Below are positions 18,372 to 26,445 of a DNA stretch of 64,000 bases, piece after piece. Each line of letters opens with the position of its first letter. Positions within the stretch are counted from its first letter, which is position 1. Location of the stretch: NCBI RefSeq assembly GCF_035918395.1, contig NZ_CP142362.1, positions 2,641,501 through 2,705,500 on the forward strand, read 5' to 3'. The position numbers and the translations under genes are program-made. The notes below the pieces were generated by a model. The model saw nothing but the letters and a program-made list of their open reading frames with translations. It searched no databases and was not told the origin of the DNA. The DNA comes from Mycolicibacterium sp. ND9-15 (GTDB lineage: Bacteria > Actinomycetota > Actinomycetes > Mycobacteriales > Mycobacteriaceae).

Positions 18372-19759
18372 CAGCTCAGAGCGGCGCGTGCCAACATCTG
18401 CACGCCCGAATCGATCTGTGTCTCAGTGAGGTTGGCGTAGCCGAGGAGCAGACCCGGCGGTGCAGACGCCGGGTCTGCGTAACACGGTGCGAGCGGCTCG
18501 ACGCGAACGCGATCGGCAGCGGCCCGGCGCACCAGGTCCTCGACTGGGAAGCCGTCGGGAAACCGCACGGTCAGATGGACACCGGCCGCAGCGCCGAGCG
18601 CGGTCGCCTGAGGTAAGTATTGGCGAAGTGCCCGCAGCATGGCGTCGCGCCGCGTCAGGTAGCGCCGACGCATCTGGCGCAGGTGCCGGTCGTATCCTCC
18701 GGAGGCCAGCAGCTGTGCGAACGCCAATTGGTCCATCACCGAACTTCCGGTGTCCGCAAGACCTTTCGCGCGAACTACGACACCGATGAGGTGGGCGGGC
18801 AGCACCATCCAGCCGATGCGCAGGCCTGGGGCCAGGGTCTTGCTGGTCGAGCCGACGTAGACGACGCGATCGGGCGCGATGCCCTGCAACGCGCCGACGG
18901 GCGCACGGTCGTAGCGGTACTCGGCGTCGTAGTCGTCCTCGATGACGAGACGATCGCCTCGTGCCCAGTCCATCAGCTCGGTCCGACGCGCGGCCGACAG
19001 CACGACCCCGGTCGGCGACTGGTGCGCGGGGGTGGCGAGTACCGTGTCCGCAGCGCTGGCCGTCAGCGCATCGATATCGAGACCGTCCTCGTCGACGGGA
19101 ACGGGGATGGGATCGATCCCGTTGTGTTCAAGCACTTTTCGGTGCAACCAGAACCCAGGGTCCTCCATCGCCAGCGAGGTCGTGGACAGCACCTGGGCGA
19201 GCAACGCCACGGCCTGGGTCGCGCCCGAACACAGCACGATGTGATGCGGGTCGGCGTGGACACCGCGGGTACGGCGCAGGTAGTCGGCCACCGCGACCCG
19301 CGCCGCGAACAGCCCTTGGGGCGCGACGTAGCCAAATGCATCCGATCCGATCTCGGCCAGTCCCTGCCGCAGTGCCCGTAGCCACGCATCACGTGGAAAG
19401 CTCCGGAGGTCCGGTGATCCCGGCAGGAAGTCGATGTCGTAGCGCGGGTTCGGTCCGTCGAGGCCACGGATCGGCAGCTCCATGGTGTCGACCGTGGCGA
19501 CGATCGTGCCCGACCCGCGTCGGCCGAGCAGGAACCCCTCGGCAACGAGTTGGCCGTAGGCGTCGACCACCAGCCGCCGGGAAACTCCGAGGTCGGCGGC
19601 CAGCACCCGACTCGACGGCAGTCGTGTTCCCGGTGCCAGGAGTCCTGCGCGGATGGCGCCCCGCAGACCGTCGGCGAGTTGGCGGTGCAGCGGGTCGGTG
19701 GCGCTGCGATCGAGTTCCAGCAGAAGCTCCGGGCCGGAAGTGGTACCCGATTTCGCCAC
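18353..19759 (-). CDS. MocR/PdxR-type regulator (GntR helix-turn-helix fused to aminotransferase)
   Basis: A 468-residue fusion. Residues ~10-80 are a GntR winged helix (GLLAPGTRLPSSRVLAADLGVSR) and residues ~110-460 a type I aminotransferase fold with the PLP lysine in VGSTSKTLAPGLRIGW and the EDDYDAEYRYD motif. Such regulators bind PLP and often control vitamin B6, GABA or amino-acid genes; the target here is not evident. The last codons (ending LSCGGGGI) and the stop lie inside the 3' half of tRNA-Ser(TGA) on the opposite strand, an odd gene end. The start is ATG or GTG near 19759, divergent from the membrane protein gene at 19806. Confidence 0.88.
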   Translation of the reverse strand: MAKSGTTSGPELLLELDRSATDPLHRQLADGLRGAIRAGLLAPGTRLPSSRVLAADLGVSRRLVVDAYGQLVAEGFLLGRRGSGTIVATVDTMELPIRGLDGPNPRYDIDFLPGSPDLRSFPRDAWLRALRQGLAEIGSDAFGYVAPQGLFAARVAVADYLRRTRGVHADPHHIVLCSGATQAVALLAQVLSTTSLAMEDPGFWLHRKVLEHNGIDPIPVPVDEDGLDIDALTASAADTVLATPAHQSPTGVVLSAARRTELMDWARGDRLVIEDDYDAEYRYDRAPVGALQGIAPDRVVYVGSTSKTLAPGLRIGWMVLPAHLIGVVVRAKGLADTGSSVMDQLAFAQLLASGGYDRHLRQMRRRYLTRRDAMLRALRQYLPQATALGAAAGVHLTVRFPDGFPVEDLVRRAAADRVRVEPLAPCYADPASAPPGLLLGYANLTETQIDSGVQMLARAALSCGGGGI

Positions 19760-19805
19760 GAGATTGGAGCCTATCTTGAGGCCAGTGAGGAACTAGCGTG
19801 ACCGT

Positions 19806-20219
19806 ATGACAACGACACCGACGCGCACAAGGGCCGGGTTGGTCGAGGTGACGCTCATCGTCTTCGGGCTGTATGCGCTGTCCGTGGGTCTGTTCATGAT
19901 GTTCGCGCCCGGGGCGTTCTTCGACACGCTCGGCAACTTCGGCGTGCGCAACGACCATTACATCTTCGACAACGCCACCTTCGAAGTGCCACAGGGACTC
20001 ATGCTGCTCGTCGCGGTGCGGTGGCCGACCTGGCGCACTCCGGCGCTGACCTTCGCGACGCTGCACTGGGCGCTGCATGCGATCAGCCACCTGATCGACC
20101 CGCACCACGGCGCGGGCGAGTGGATCGGGTGGCTGGAAGCCGGCGGCTTGGTGCTCACGACATTGATCCTGGCGATGGCGCTGCGCGCCAACGTCATTAC
20201 GGAAAGGAAAGGACGCTGA
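19806..20219 (+). CDS. Small four-helix membrane protein
   Basis: A 137-residue protein with four hydrophobic segments (TLIVFGLYALSVGLFMMF, LMLLVAVRW, FATLHWALHAISHLI and AGGLVLTTLILAMAL). I do not recognise a characterised family; it resembles uncharacterised DoxX/DUF4345-like integral proteins. Its stop overlaps the start of the epimerase gene (TGATG at 20217-20221), so the two are translationally coupled. It is divergent from the MocR regulator, which may control both. Confidence 0.75.
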   Translation: MTTTPTRTRAGLVEVTLIVFGLYALSVGLFMMFAPGAFFDTLGNFGVRNDHYIFDNATFEVPQGLMLLVAVRWPTWRTPALTFATLHWALHAISHLIDPHHGAGEWIGWLEAGGLVLTTLILAMALRANVITERKGR

Positions 20220-21127
20220 TGCGCGTACTGGTAGCCGGCGCGACGAGTGTGCCGGGTGTTCCGTTGTTGCGGGAGCTGACCTCTCGCGGTCACGAGGTGG
20301 TCGGACTGACCCGGTCGTCGTCCAAAACGGCGCAGATAGCAACAGCGGGAGCCAAGCCCATGGTGGTCGACGTCTTCGATGCCGACGGCGTCGACAAGGC
20401 GGTCGCGGATGTCGGCCCGGAAGTGGTGGTGTCGCTGTTGACCACATTGCCGAAGCATGGACCCATGCGGGTCAGGGATTTCGAGCCTGCGCGAAAGTTG
20501 TGGGGGCTCGGTGCGCCCAACCTCCTGGCGGCCGCGCAGCGTGCCGGTGTGCGGCGCATCGTCGCCGAGTCGGTGATTTTCGCCTACGGCTATTCGGCTT
20601 CGGGTCCGGCGCTGATGGACGAGAGCAATCCGTATCCCGGTCCGCCGCCGCCCGGCGGGGACGCGATGCTGGCGGCGATGCGCGGGATGGAGCAGAAGAT
20701 TCTGTCCTCCGCCGAGGAGAGTGACACCGAGGGAATCGTGTTGCGCTACGGGGCTTTCTACGGACCGGGCGTACCGCACGACGAGATGTTCACGCGGATG
20801 GCGAGATGGCGTGTGGCGTTGGACATGGGTGGCTCGGGGATCGTGGGCTGGGCCCACATCGACGACGTCGCAACGGCCACCGCGGATGCGCTCGACCGCG
20901 GTCGGGGCGGGCAGATCTACAACATTGTCGACGACCGCCCGCAGTCCTTCAACGACTACACGCGAGAACTGGCCGAAAAGCTGGGGCGACGCCGGTATCT
21001 GCGCATCCCGCGCACACTGGTCAAGCTCGTGGCACCGTACGGGGTGGCTGCGTTCGGCGACACCTGGCTGCCTCTATCGAATGCCAAGGCCAAGACCGAA
21101 TTGGGATGGACCCCTATTCGCCGGTGA
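20219..21127 (+). CDS. NAD-dependent epimerase/dehydratase family protein
   Basis: A 302-residue extended SDR-like protein. VLVAGATSVPGVPLLREL is the N-terminal dinucleotide-binding site (GATxxxG), followed by ESVIFAYGYSASGP in the active-site region, LRYGAFYGPGVP, and GWAHIDDVATATADAL near the end. The canonical YxxxK is not clear. It may act on sugars or as an NmrA/flavonol-reductase-like enzyme; the substrate is unknown. It is coupled to the preceding membrane protein, and its 3' end overlaps echA21 by 14 bp tail to tail. Confidence 0.83.
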   Translation: MRVLVAGATSVPGVPLLRELTSRGHEVVGLTRSSSKTAQIATAGAKPMVVDVFDADGVDKAVADVGPEVVVSLLTTLPKHGPMRVRDFEPARKLWGLGAPNLLAAAQRAGVRRIVAESVIFAYGYSASGPALMDESNPYPGPPPPGGDAMLAAMRGMEQKILSSAEESDTEGIVLRYGAFYGPGVPHDEMFTRMARWRVALDMGGSGIVGWAHIDDVATATADALDRGRGGQIYNIVDDRPQSFNDYTRELAEKLGRRRYLRIPRTLVKLVAPYGVAAFGDTWLPLSNAKAKTELGWTPIRR

Positions 21128-21929
21128 AGTTCGGTGGCCGCTTCTCGAACATCGCGGTGACTGCTTCGCCCAGATCTTTCGACGGCAGGAACGCCGAATT
21201 CCATGCGGCCACATAGCGCAGGCTCTCCGACACCCGGGCGATGCGCTGCTGGTCGAGCACATCCTTGACACCACGCACCGTCAGCGGCGGATTGGCGGCG
21301 ATCTCGGCGGCCGTTGCATGCGCCGCAGCCAGAGCGGAGTCGCCATCGTCGTACACGTCGTTGACCAAACCGATCCTCTCGGCGCGTGCCGCGTCGATGT
21401 CCTTACCGGTCAGCGTCAACTCGCGCAGATGGCCATCGGACAGGATCAGCGGCAGCCTGGCCAGCGAGCCGACATCGGCAACGATCGCCAGTTTCACCTC
21501 GCGCACAGAGAACTTGGCATCGGCGCTGGCATAGCGGATGTCCACCGCGCTGATCAGATCCACGCCCCCGCCGATGCACCAACCGTGCACCGAGGCGATG
21601 GTGGGCGTGCGGCAGTCTGCGACCGCGTTGATCGCGCCCTGCATCTTCTGCAGCGTGGTGTGGAAGCCGAGTCGACCCTTCGCGCCGGCGTCCAGGCCGG
21701 GCAGGCTGCCGCCCATCGCGACCAGATCCAGTCCGTAGCTGAAGTTCTTACCGGATCCGGTCAGCACGATGGCGCGGACCTCCGGATCGTCGTCCAGCGT
21801 GCCGAACACGTCGGGCAACTCGGCCCAGAACGCCGGGCCCATGGCGTTGCCCTTGCCTGGACCGATCAACGTCACCCGGGCGACGTGGTCGGAGACGTCG
21901 ACGGTGACGGATTCGTAAGCCTCGCCCAT
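21114..21929 (-). CDS. echA21: Enoyl-CoA hydratase/isomerase EchA21
   Basis: A 271-residue crotonase-fold enzyme. The oxyanion-hole segments are NFSYGLDLVAMGG and ASVHGWCIGGGVDLISAVDIRYAS; the second is followed by FSVREVKLAIVADVGSLARLP, where a carboxylate residue placement resembles dienoyl-CoA isomerases (Asp in VADVGSL). It belongs to fatty-acid or sterol side-chain oxidation. In M. tuberculosis echA21 is Rv3774. It is read in the same direction as the lipoprotein gene just upstream. Confidence 0.9.
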   Translation of the reverse strand: MGEAYESVTVDVSDHVARVTLIGPGKGNAMGPAFWAELPDVFGTLDDDPEVRAIVLTGSGKNFSYGLDLVAMGGSLPGLDAGAKGRLGFHTTLQKMQGAINAVADCRTPTIASVHGWCIGGGVDLISAVDIRYASADAKFSVREVKLAIVADVGSLARLPLILSDGHLRELTLTGKDIDAARAERIGLVNDVYDDGDSALAAAHATAAEIAANPPLTVRGVKDVLDQQRIARVSESLRYVAAWNSAFLPSKDLGEAVTAMFEKRPPNFTGE

Positions 21930-21948
21930 GGCCCAACACGCTAGTTCG

Positions 21949-22365
21949 TCAGCCGGGCGGCTTGCCGAGCAGGACCTCGTTCACAGTGGCGCTCGGCAGG
22001 AACTGGCAGGCGGCGCCGACGAGCATCTGGCCGATGCCTTCTCCGTTGGGGCCGAGCGGGTTGCCCTCCTGCTTGAGGATCTCGCGGATCACGGCGACCT
22101 GGGTCGGCTCGTCGAGCCCGTTGTACTCCTCGCACGTCATCGACAAAGCATTCGGCGGCGCGGGCACGACCGGGACGTCGGTGTTGCGGGTGGGCAGCGG
22201 GATATCGGGAAGCCCGATGTCCGGCAAACCCGGAATCGACGGGGAGGTCAACGGCGGCCCCGGTTCGGTCGTCATCGCGACGGAGCCCTCCGTGGTGCGC
22301 TGGCATGCCGTCGTGACGGCGACGAGGACCAGCACCGCGGCCGCCAGCCGCACATGCGTCTTCAC
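21949..22365 (-). CDS. Putative lipoprotein
   Basis: A 138-residue exported protein. After a short basic start the hydrophobic segment LAAAVLVLVAVTTAC ends in a candidate lipidated Cys at about residue 20. A proline-rich linker (SPSIPGLPDIGLPDIPLPTR) leads to a small C-terminal domain with two further Cys (MTCEEY and GAACQFLPS), probably a disulfide. GTG 22365 is chosen; GTG 22353 is also possible. The function is unknown; the C-terminal part resembles DUF732-like mycobacterial secreted domains. Confidence 0.72.
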   Translation of the reverse strand: MKTHVRLAAAVLVLVAVTTACQRTTEGSVAMTTEPGPPLTSPSIPGLPDIGLPDIPLPTRNTDVPVVPAPPNALSMTCEEYNGLDEPTQVAVIREILKQEGNPLGPNGEGIGQMLVGAACQFLPSATVNEVLLGKPPG

Positions 22366-22405
22366 CCCGGCAACGATATGCCCAACGGCGACGTAGCGTG
22401 GCGTC

Positions 22406-22984
22406 ATGCCCGAGGACTTGCGCGCAGGACCCGAATCGCCGCCGACCGACCAACTGCGGAGTGCGGAGAAATCGTTCGCCGTATTACAGCACGTGCTGCA
22501 CGGCATCGCCGCCGACGACCTGCACAAGCAGACCCCGTGCCGCGAGTTCGACGTGGCCGCGCTGACCGATCACCTGCTCAGCTCGATCACAACGATCGGC
22601 GCGATGGCGGGCGCGGAGTTCACCGAGCGTGACCGCGACGCGTCAGTCGAGCAGCAGGTGGTGTTCGCGGGCCGGTCCACGCTCGACGCATGGCAGCGCC
22701 GTGGCCTGGACGGCACCGTGCAGTTCGGCGGCAACGAGGCACCGGCCAATGTGATGGTCGGTGTGCTCTCGATCGAGTTCCTCGTGCACGCGTGGGATTA
22801 CGCCGCGGCGGTCGGGCGTGAGGTGACCGCCCCAGAGTCGTTGTCCGACTATTTGCTGGGGCTTGCGCACAAGATCATCACGCCGGAGGGTCGCGTCAAC
22901 GTCGGTTTCGACGACCCGATCGATGTCGCCGCCGATGCAGATGCGCTGACGCGGTTGCTCGCCTATACCGGTCGGCGGGCGTAG
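22406..22984 (+). CDS. TIGR03086-family metal-binding protein (DinB/mycothiol-transferase-like)
   Basis: A 192-residue helical protein of the maleylpyruvate-isomerase/DinB-like superfamily (Rv3773c type). The segments TPCREFDVAALTDHLLSSI (His ligand) and EFLVHAWDYAAAVGR (second His) form the metal site typical of mycothiol-dependent enzymes. Its reaction is unknown. It is divergent from the lipoprotein gene (40 bp) and ends in front of a strong convergent hairpin. Confidence 0.83.
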   Translation: MPEDLRAGPESPPTDQLRSAEKSFAVLQHVLHGIAADDLHKQTPCREFDVAALTDHLLSSITTIGAMAGAEFTERDRDASVEQQVVFAGRSTLDAWQRRGLDGTVQFGGNEAPANVMVGVLSIEFLVHAWDYAAAVGREVTAPESLSDYLLGLAHKIITPEGRVNVGFDDPIDVAADADALTRLLAYTGRRA

Positions 22985-23000
22985 GCACTTCGCGAGACGT

Positions 23001-23042
23001 ACGCCAGGGTCGTGGATCGGCCCCTTCTCACGACCCTGGTGT
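23001..23042. terminator. Bidirectional hairpin terminator
   Basis: A 14 bp stem, ACGCCAGGGTCGTG with CACGACCCTGGTGT, containing one G-U pair and a 14 nt loop, between two convergent genes (ends at 22984 and 23057). There is no U-tract, as is common in mycobacteria. Confidence 0.65.
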
Positions 23043-23056
23043 CGATTTCGCGAGCG

Positions 23057-23527
23057 TCACACCCGCTCGAGATAGAAGTACAGGTGTCTGGTCCCGTCGA
23101 GGGCACCCTTGCCGTTCATGATGCCGACGACCGCGTTCTCGTCGACGACCTTGAAGTGGTCGTGCACCGGCGCGCCGTCGTAGACCATCGAGGCCGTCAC
23201 CTCACCGCGGAACTCCTCCATCCAGAGACTGGCCTCACCCTTCATCGCCTCGGTGTTGGAGTACTTGTTGCCGTCGGCGTCCAGGCACACCAACGGCTTG
23301 GCGTCGGTCGCGGAGTGGAAGGTCTTGCCGAACCAGTCGAGGCGTTCCATGAACCCGTTGGCCTTGTGCCCGGTGTGAAACTCGCCGCCCTTCCACTCGC
23401 CCAGCATGAAGTCGATGGTGGCCGGTCGCAGCGTGGCCCAGAACGCGTCGAGTTCTTCGTCGGAGATCTGCCCGGTGCGCTCGGTGAGCTCGGTGAACGT
23501 TTCACGGGCAGTGTGGGTCGAGGTCAT
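23057..23527 (-). CDS. GXWXG/DUF4334 domain protein
   Basis: A 156-residue protein with the GXWXG motif region (DFMLGEWKGGEFHTGHKANG) followed by a DUF4334 domain (SLWMEEFRGEVTASMVYDG, PVHDHFKVVDENAVVGIMNGKG). The family is uncharacterised. Its start overlaps the end of the aromatic aminotransferase gene by 4 bp (ATGA), so the two are co-translated. Confidence 0.82.
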   Translation of the reverse strand: MTSTHTARETFTELTERTGQISDEELDAFWATLRPATIDFMLGEWKGGEFHTGHKANGFMERLDWFGKTFHSATDAKPLVCLDADGNKYSNTEAMKGEASLWMEEFRGEVTASMVYDGAPVHDHFKVVDENAVVGIMNGKGALDGTRHLYFYLERV

Positions 23528-24579
23528 GTGCTTCCTTTCCAGCGCCGGGCGAACTCGATGAACGCGTCGTTCTCATGCGTTGCGGCGACAGTGACCCGCA
23601 CCCCGTCGTCGCCGTAGGGCCGAACGATGATGCGGTTCTCCGCCGACGTCGCGGCGAACTCCTGAGCGCGCCCGGGCAGCGGCAGCCAGACGAAGTTGGC
23701 CTGGGAATCCGGCACGGTATAGCCGGCGTCGCGCAGTTCAGCGGTCACCCTGGAGCGCTCGGCGACGACGAAGTCGGTGCGCTCGAGCAGTTCGTCGGCG
23801 GCGTCGAGCGACGCGATCGCGGCGGCCTGCGACACGCTGGTCGCGGTGAAGGGCACGTACACCTTGCCGAGCGCGGCGATGAGGTCCGGGTCGCCCACCG
23901 CGTAACCGATCCGCAGGCCGGCCAGCCCGTAGGCCTTCGAAAACGTCCGCAACACAACAAGGTTGGGATGAGCACGGACCAGGCCGAAGCTGTCGGGCAG
24001 CATCGGCTCGCGAATGTACTCGACGTAGGCCTCGTCGAGCGCGATCACGATGTGCGGCGGCACCGCGGCGACGAAGCGGGCCAGTGCGTCGGGGGCGGCG
24101 ACGGTGCCCGTCGGGTTGTTCGGGTTGCACACGAAGATCAGCCGGGTGCGGTCGGTGATCGCGGCCAGCATCGCGTCGAGGTCGTAAGTGTGGTCGGTCA
24201 GCGGGATTGGGACGGGCGTGGCTCCCGCCGTGCGCACCTGCAGCGGATAGATCTCGAAGCTGCGCCATCCGAACAACACCTCGTCGCCGACGGTCGAGGT
24301 GATCTGGATCAACTGCTGGCACAGGCTGACCGACCCGCAGCCCACCGAGACGTGCTCGGGGGCGAAGTCGACGTGTTTGGCGAGCCGCTCCCGGAGTTCG
24401 ACGTAGCCGTTGTCGGGATAGCGGTTGATGCCGTCGACGGCCTTCTCGATCGCGGCCCGCACGCTCGGCAACGGCGGATGCACGGTCTCGTTGCTGGCGA
24501 TCTTGATTGCGCCGGGAACGGTCCTGCCGGGGGTGTATGCGGGCAGATCAGCCAGTTCGGGGCGCAGCCGGACGGTCAC
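23524..24579 (-). CDS. pat: Aromatic/histidinol-phosphate-type aminotransferase (HisC2/Pat)
   Basis: A 351-residue class I/II PLP aminotransferase. KIASNETVHPP and NGYVELRERLAKH are at the N-terminus, FVCNPNNPTGT and ALDEAYVEYI bind the cofactor, and RTFSKAYGLAGLRIGYAVG holds the PLP lysine. In M. tuberculosis the equivalent Rv3772 gene is annotated hisC2/pat and makes phenylalanine or tyrosine from the keto acids. With tyrA at 32.7 kb it fits aromatic amino-acid synthesis. GTG/ATG 24579 start; the DUF4334 gene follows in the same operon. Confidence 0.9.
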   Translation of the reverse strand: MTVRLRPELADLPAYTPGRTVPGAIKIASNETVHPPLPSVRAAIEKAVDGINRYPDNGYVELRERLAKHVDFAPEHVSVGCGSVSLCQQLIQITSTVGDEVLFGWRSFEIYPLQVRTAGATPVPIPLTDHTYDLDAMLAAITDRTRLIFVCNPNNPTGTVAAPDALARFVAAVPPHIVIALDEAYVEYIREPMLPDSFGLVRAHPNLVVLRTFSKAYGLAGLRIGYAVGDPDLIAALGKVYVPFTATSVSQAAAIASLDAADELLERTDFVVAERSRVTAELRDAGYTVPDSQANFVWLPLPGRAQEFAATSAENRIIVRPYGDDGVRVTVAATHENDAFIEFARRWKGST

Positions 24580-24662
24580 CGCAACAGTTTATGGGTCGGC
24601 CGTATGCGCTTTGCCTCGCGCGGCGGCCCCTGTGTACGCTGTCGGATCGGCGGTAATCGTCG

Positions 24663-24751
24663 GGAGGCGTGCCAGAGCGGCCGAATGGGGCTCACTGCTA
24701 ATGAGTTGTCGCCCTCAAAGGCGACCGGAGGTTCAAATCCTCTCGCCTCCG
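24663..24751 (+). tRNA. tRNA-Ser(GCT)
   Basis: An 89 nt class II tRNA with acceptor GGAGGCG/CGCCTCC, anticodon loop CTGCTAA (GCT), a long variable arm and T loop GGTTCAAATCC. CCA is not encoded. Confidence 0.95.
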
Positions 24752-24789
24752 CCGCGGTTGACCACGTCAGCCAAGACAACTGAACACAA

Positions 24790-24862
24790 GCGCCCGTAGC
24801 TCAACGGATAGAGCATCTGACTACGGATCAGAAGGTTAGGGGTTCGAATCCCTTCGGGCGCG
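24790..24862 (+). tRNA. tRNA-Arg(ACG)
   Basis: A 73 nt tRNA with acceptor GCGCCCG/CGGGCGC, D arm AGCTCAACGGATAGAGC, anticodon loop CTACGGA (ACG, read as ICG after deamination by TadA, encoded at 34.3 kb), and T arm GGGGTTCGAATCCC. Confidence 0.96.
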
Positions 24863-24945
24863 CTGTTTCTTCTCGCGAGTGTGCCGCCACTGCGATTTTC
24901 GGGTCGACTTTTCGCGCTCAGCGCACGTTCGGCGAAGATAGCGGC

Positions 24946-25449
24946 ATGCGGCTGCTGCTGATCGCCGACACCCATGTCCCGAAGCGCGCCCGCGACCTGC
25001 CCGGGGGCGTCTGGGACGAGGTGCTCGGGGCCGACGTCGTCATACACGCCGGCGACTGGGTGGAACCGGCATTGCTCGACGCGCTCGACGCTCGCGCCAA
25101 GCGTCTCGTCGCCTGCTGGGGCAACAACGACGGCGCCGAACTACGGCAGCGGCTGCCCGAACGTGCCGACGTGACGCTCGAGGGTCTGCGGTTCACCGTC
25201 GTGCACGAGACCGGTGCCGCGACCGGTCGCGAGGCGCGGATGTCCCGCGAGTATCCCGATACCGACGTGCTGGTGTTCGGCCACAGTCATATCCCGTGGG
25301 ACACGACCGCCAAGACCGGTCTGCGTCTTCTCAATCCGGGCTCACCAACCGACCGGCGCCGCCAGCCCCATTGCACGTACATGACCGCGATGGCGCGAAA
25401 CGGCACGCTGTCCGACGTCGTGCTACACCGGCTGGACCGCCGTGCGTGA
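24946..25449 (+). CDS. YfcE/MJ0936-type metallophosphoesterase
   Basis: A 167-residue calcineurin-like phosphoesterase. The metal ligands are visible in LLLIADTHVP, VVIHAGDWVE, CWGNNDGAE, FTVVHET and FGHSHIP, the full set for this family. It hydrolyses phosphodiesters; the natural substrate is unknown. Its last 8 bp overlap the next gene. Confidence 0.88.
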   Translation: MRLLLIADTHVPKRARDLPGGVWDEVLGADVVIHAGDWVEPALLDALDARAKRLVACWGNNDGAELRQRLPERADVTLEGLRFTVVHETGAATGREARMSREYPDTDVLVFGHSHIPWDTTAKTGLRLLNPGSPTDRRRQPHCTYMTAMARNGTLSDVVLHRLDRRA

Positions 25450-25855
25450 CCGGCCGGCGCGGGTGGCCGACGTACACGCGATCGCCGCCTCGATGCCGCA
25501 CGCCAAGCGCATCGAAGGGCCGAAGGGCAACGCGATCTACCAGGTGGGCGGCAAGTCGTTCGTGTTCTTCCGCACCCCTCAACCCGACGCCGAAGACCCG
25601 GAGACCGGCGAACGCTACGCCGACGTGATCATGATCTGGGTCGAGTCGGAGATGGACAAGCTGGCGCTCGTCCAGGACCCCGCGTCGCCGTTCTTCACCA
25701 CCGACCGTTTCGAGGGGCACCCGTCGGTTTTGGTGCGCGCCAGCCGGTTAGCCGAAATCGGAAAGGTCGAGCTGACCGAGCTCATTCAGGACGCTTGGCT
25801 GTCGCGCGCCTCCAAACGCCGAGGCGAACAGTGGCTGGGCGAGCGCCAGGATTAG
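25442..25855 (+). CDS. MmcQ/YjbR-like protein
   Basis: A 137-residue protein of the MmcQ/YjbR fold (CyaY-like alpha-beta fold), with SMPHAKRIEGPKGNAIYQVGGKSFVFFRTP and VLVRASRLAEIGKVELTELIQDAWLSRAS. A DNA-binding or housekeeping role has been suggested for the family without proof. GTG 25442 overlaps the phosphoesterase end and indicates an operon. The stop overlaps the cupin gene end by 4 bp tail to tail. Confidence 0.82.
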   Translation: MRDRPARVADVHAIAASMPHAKRIEGPKGNAIYQVGGKSFVFFRTPQPDAEDPETGERYADVIMIWVESEMDKLALVQDPASPFFTTDRFEGHPSVLVRASRLAEIGKVELTELIQDAWLSRASKRRGEQWLGERQD

Positions 25856-26394
25856 CCGACGTTGGCGTGCTCGGCCCCGCAGATGAACAACGCCAGCCGG
25901 GCCGGCTTGTCGCCTGGGTTCTTCCAACGGTGCCGAGTTCCGTTCTGCACCACCGTGTCTCCCGTACTGAGGGTGACTTCAGCGCCGTCATCGAGTTCGA
26001 GGACGATGGTGCCGTCGAGCACGACCTCGAAGTCGATGGTGGCGGTGGTGTGCATGCCCGGATCCGACGGGTCCATGTAGCCGGCCAGTCCGGGTAGCTT
26101 GGCCTCCAGATCGGCCAGCGCCTCCTCGGCTGTCAGGAACGCCTGCTCGGCGTCCGCCACGCGCGGCGGCACCGTGAACATCCCGAACCGAAAGCCACCG
26201 ACCGGCGGGAAGTAGGTGTGCCACTGCGGCATCGCCCCGTCGTCCGGGAACTGCGGGGTTTTGTCCCCGCCCCACAGCAGGTGGAACTCGGCAGCGGGCA
26301 TCAACGCGGGCAGTTGCGGCGCCACGGTCCGGTCGCTGACGAATACGGACTTGCCGGACGCGTCGTGCCCGGTCACCACTCGACGTACACCCAT
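25852..26394 (-). CDS. Cupin-domain protein
   Basis: A 180-residue protein with a C-terminal cupin barrel: DPGMHTTATIDFEVVLDGTIVLELDDG is cupin motif 1 and GDTVVQNGTRHRWKNPGDKPARLALF is motif 2. The N-terminal half carries VTGHDASGKSVFVSDRTV and FHLLWGGDKTPQFPDDG, typical of mycobacterial single-cupin proteins of unknown substrate. A far longer open frame upstream runs antisense to the sulfatase gene and is not coding; ATG 26394 is the start. It is divergent from the sulfatase gene across 51 bp. Confidence 0.83.
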   Translation of the reverse strand: MGVRRVVTGHDASGKSVFVSDRTVAPQLPALMPAAEFHLLWGGDKTPQFPDDGAMPQWHTYFPPVGGFRFGMFTVPPRVADAEQAFLTAEEALADLEAKLPGLAGYMDPSDPGMHTTATIDFEVVLDGTIVLELDDGAEVTLSTGDTVVQNGTRHRWKNPGDKPARLALFICGAEHANVG

Positions 26395-26445
26395 GGGCTC
26401 AGTGAACCAGCCGCGAGCCGACACTGGGGTGAATATCGTGGCGTC

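Noticed and set aside
18285..24862. A genomic island or prophage between tRNA genes
   Set aside because: No integrase, excisionase, phage or plasmid gene between the tRNAs; most genes match the conserved mycobacterial order.
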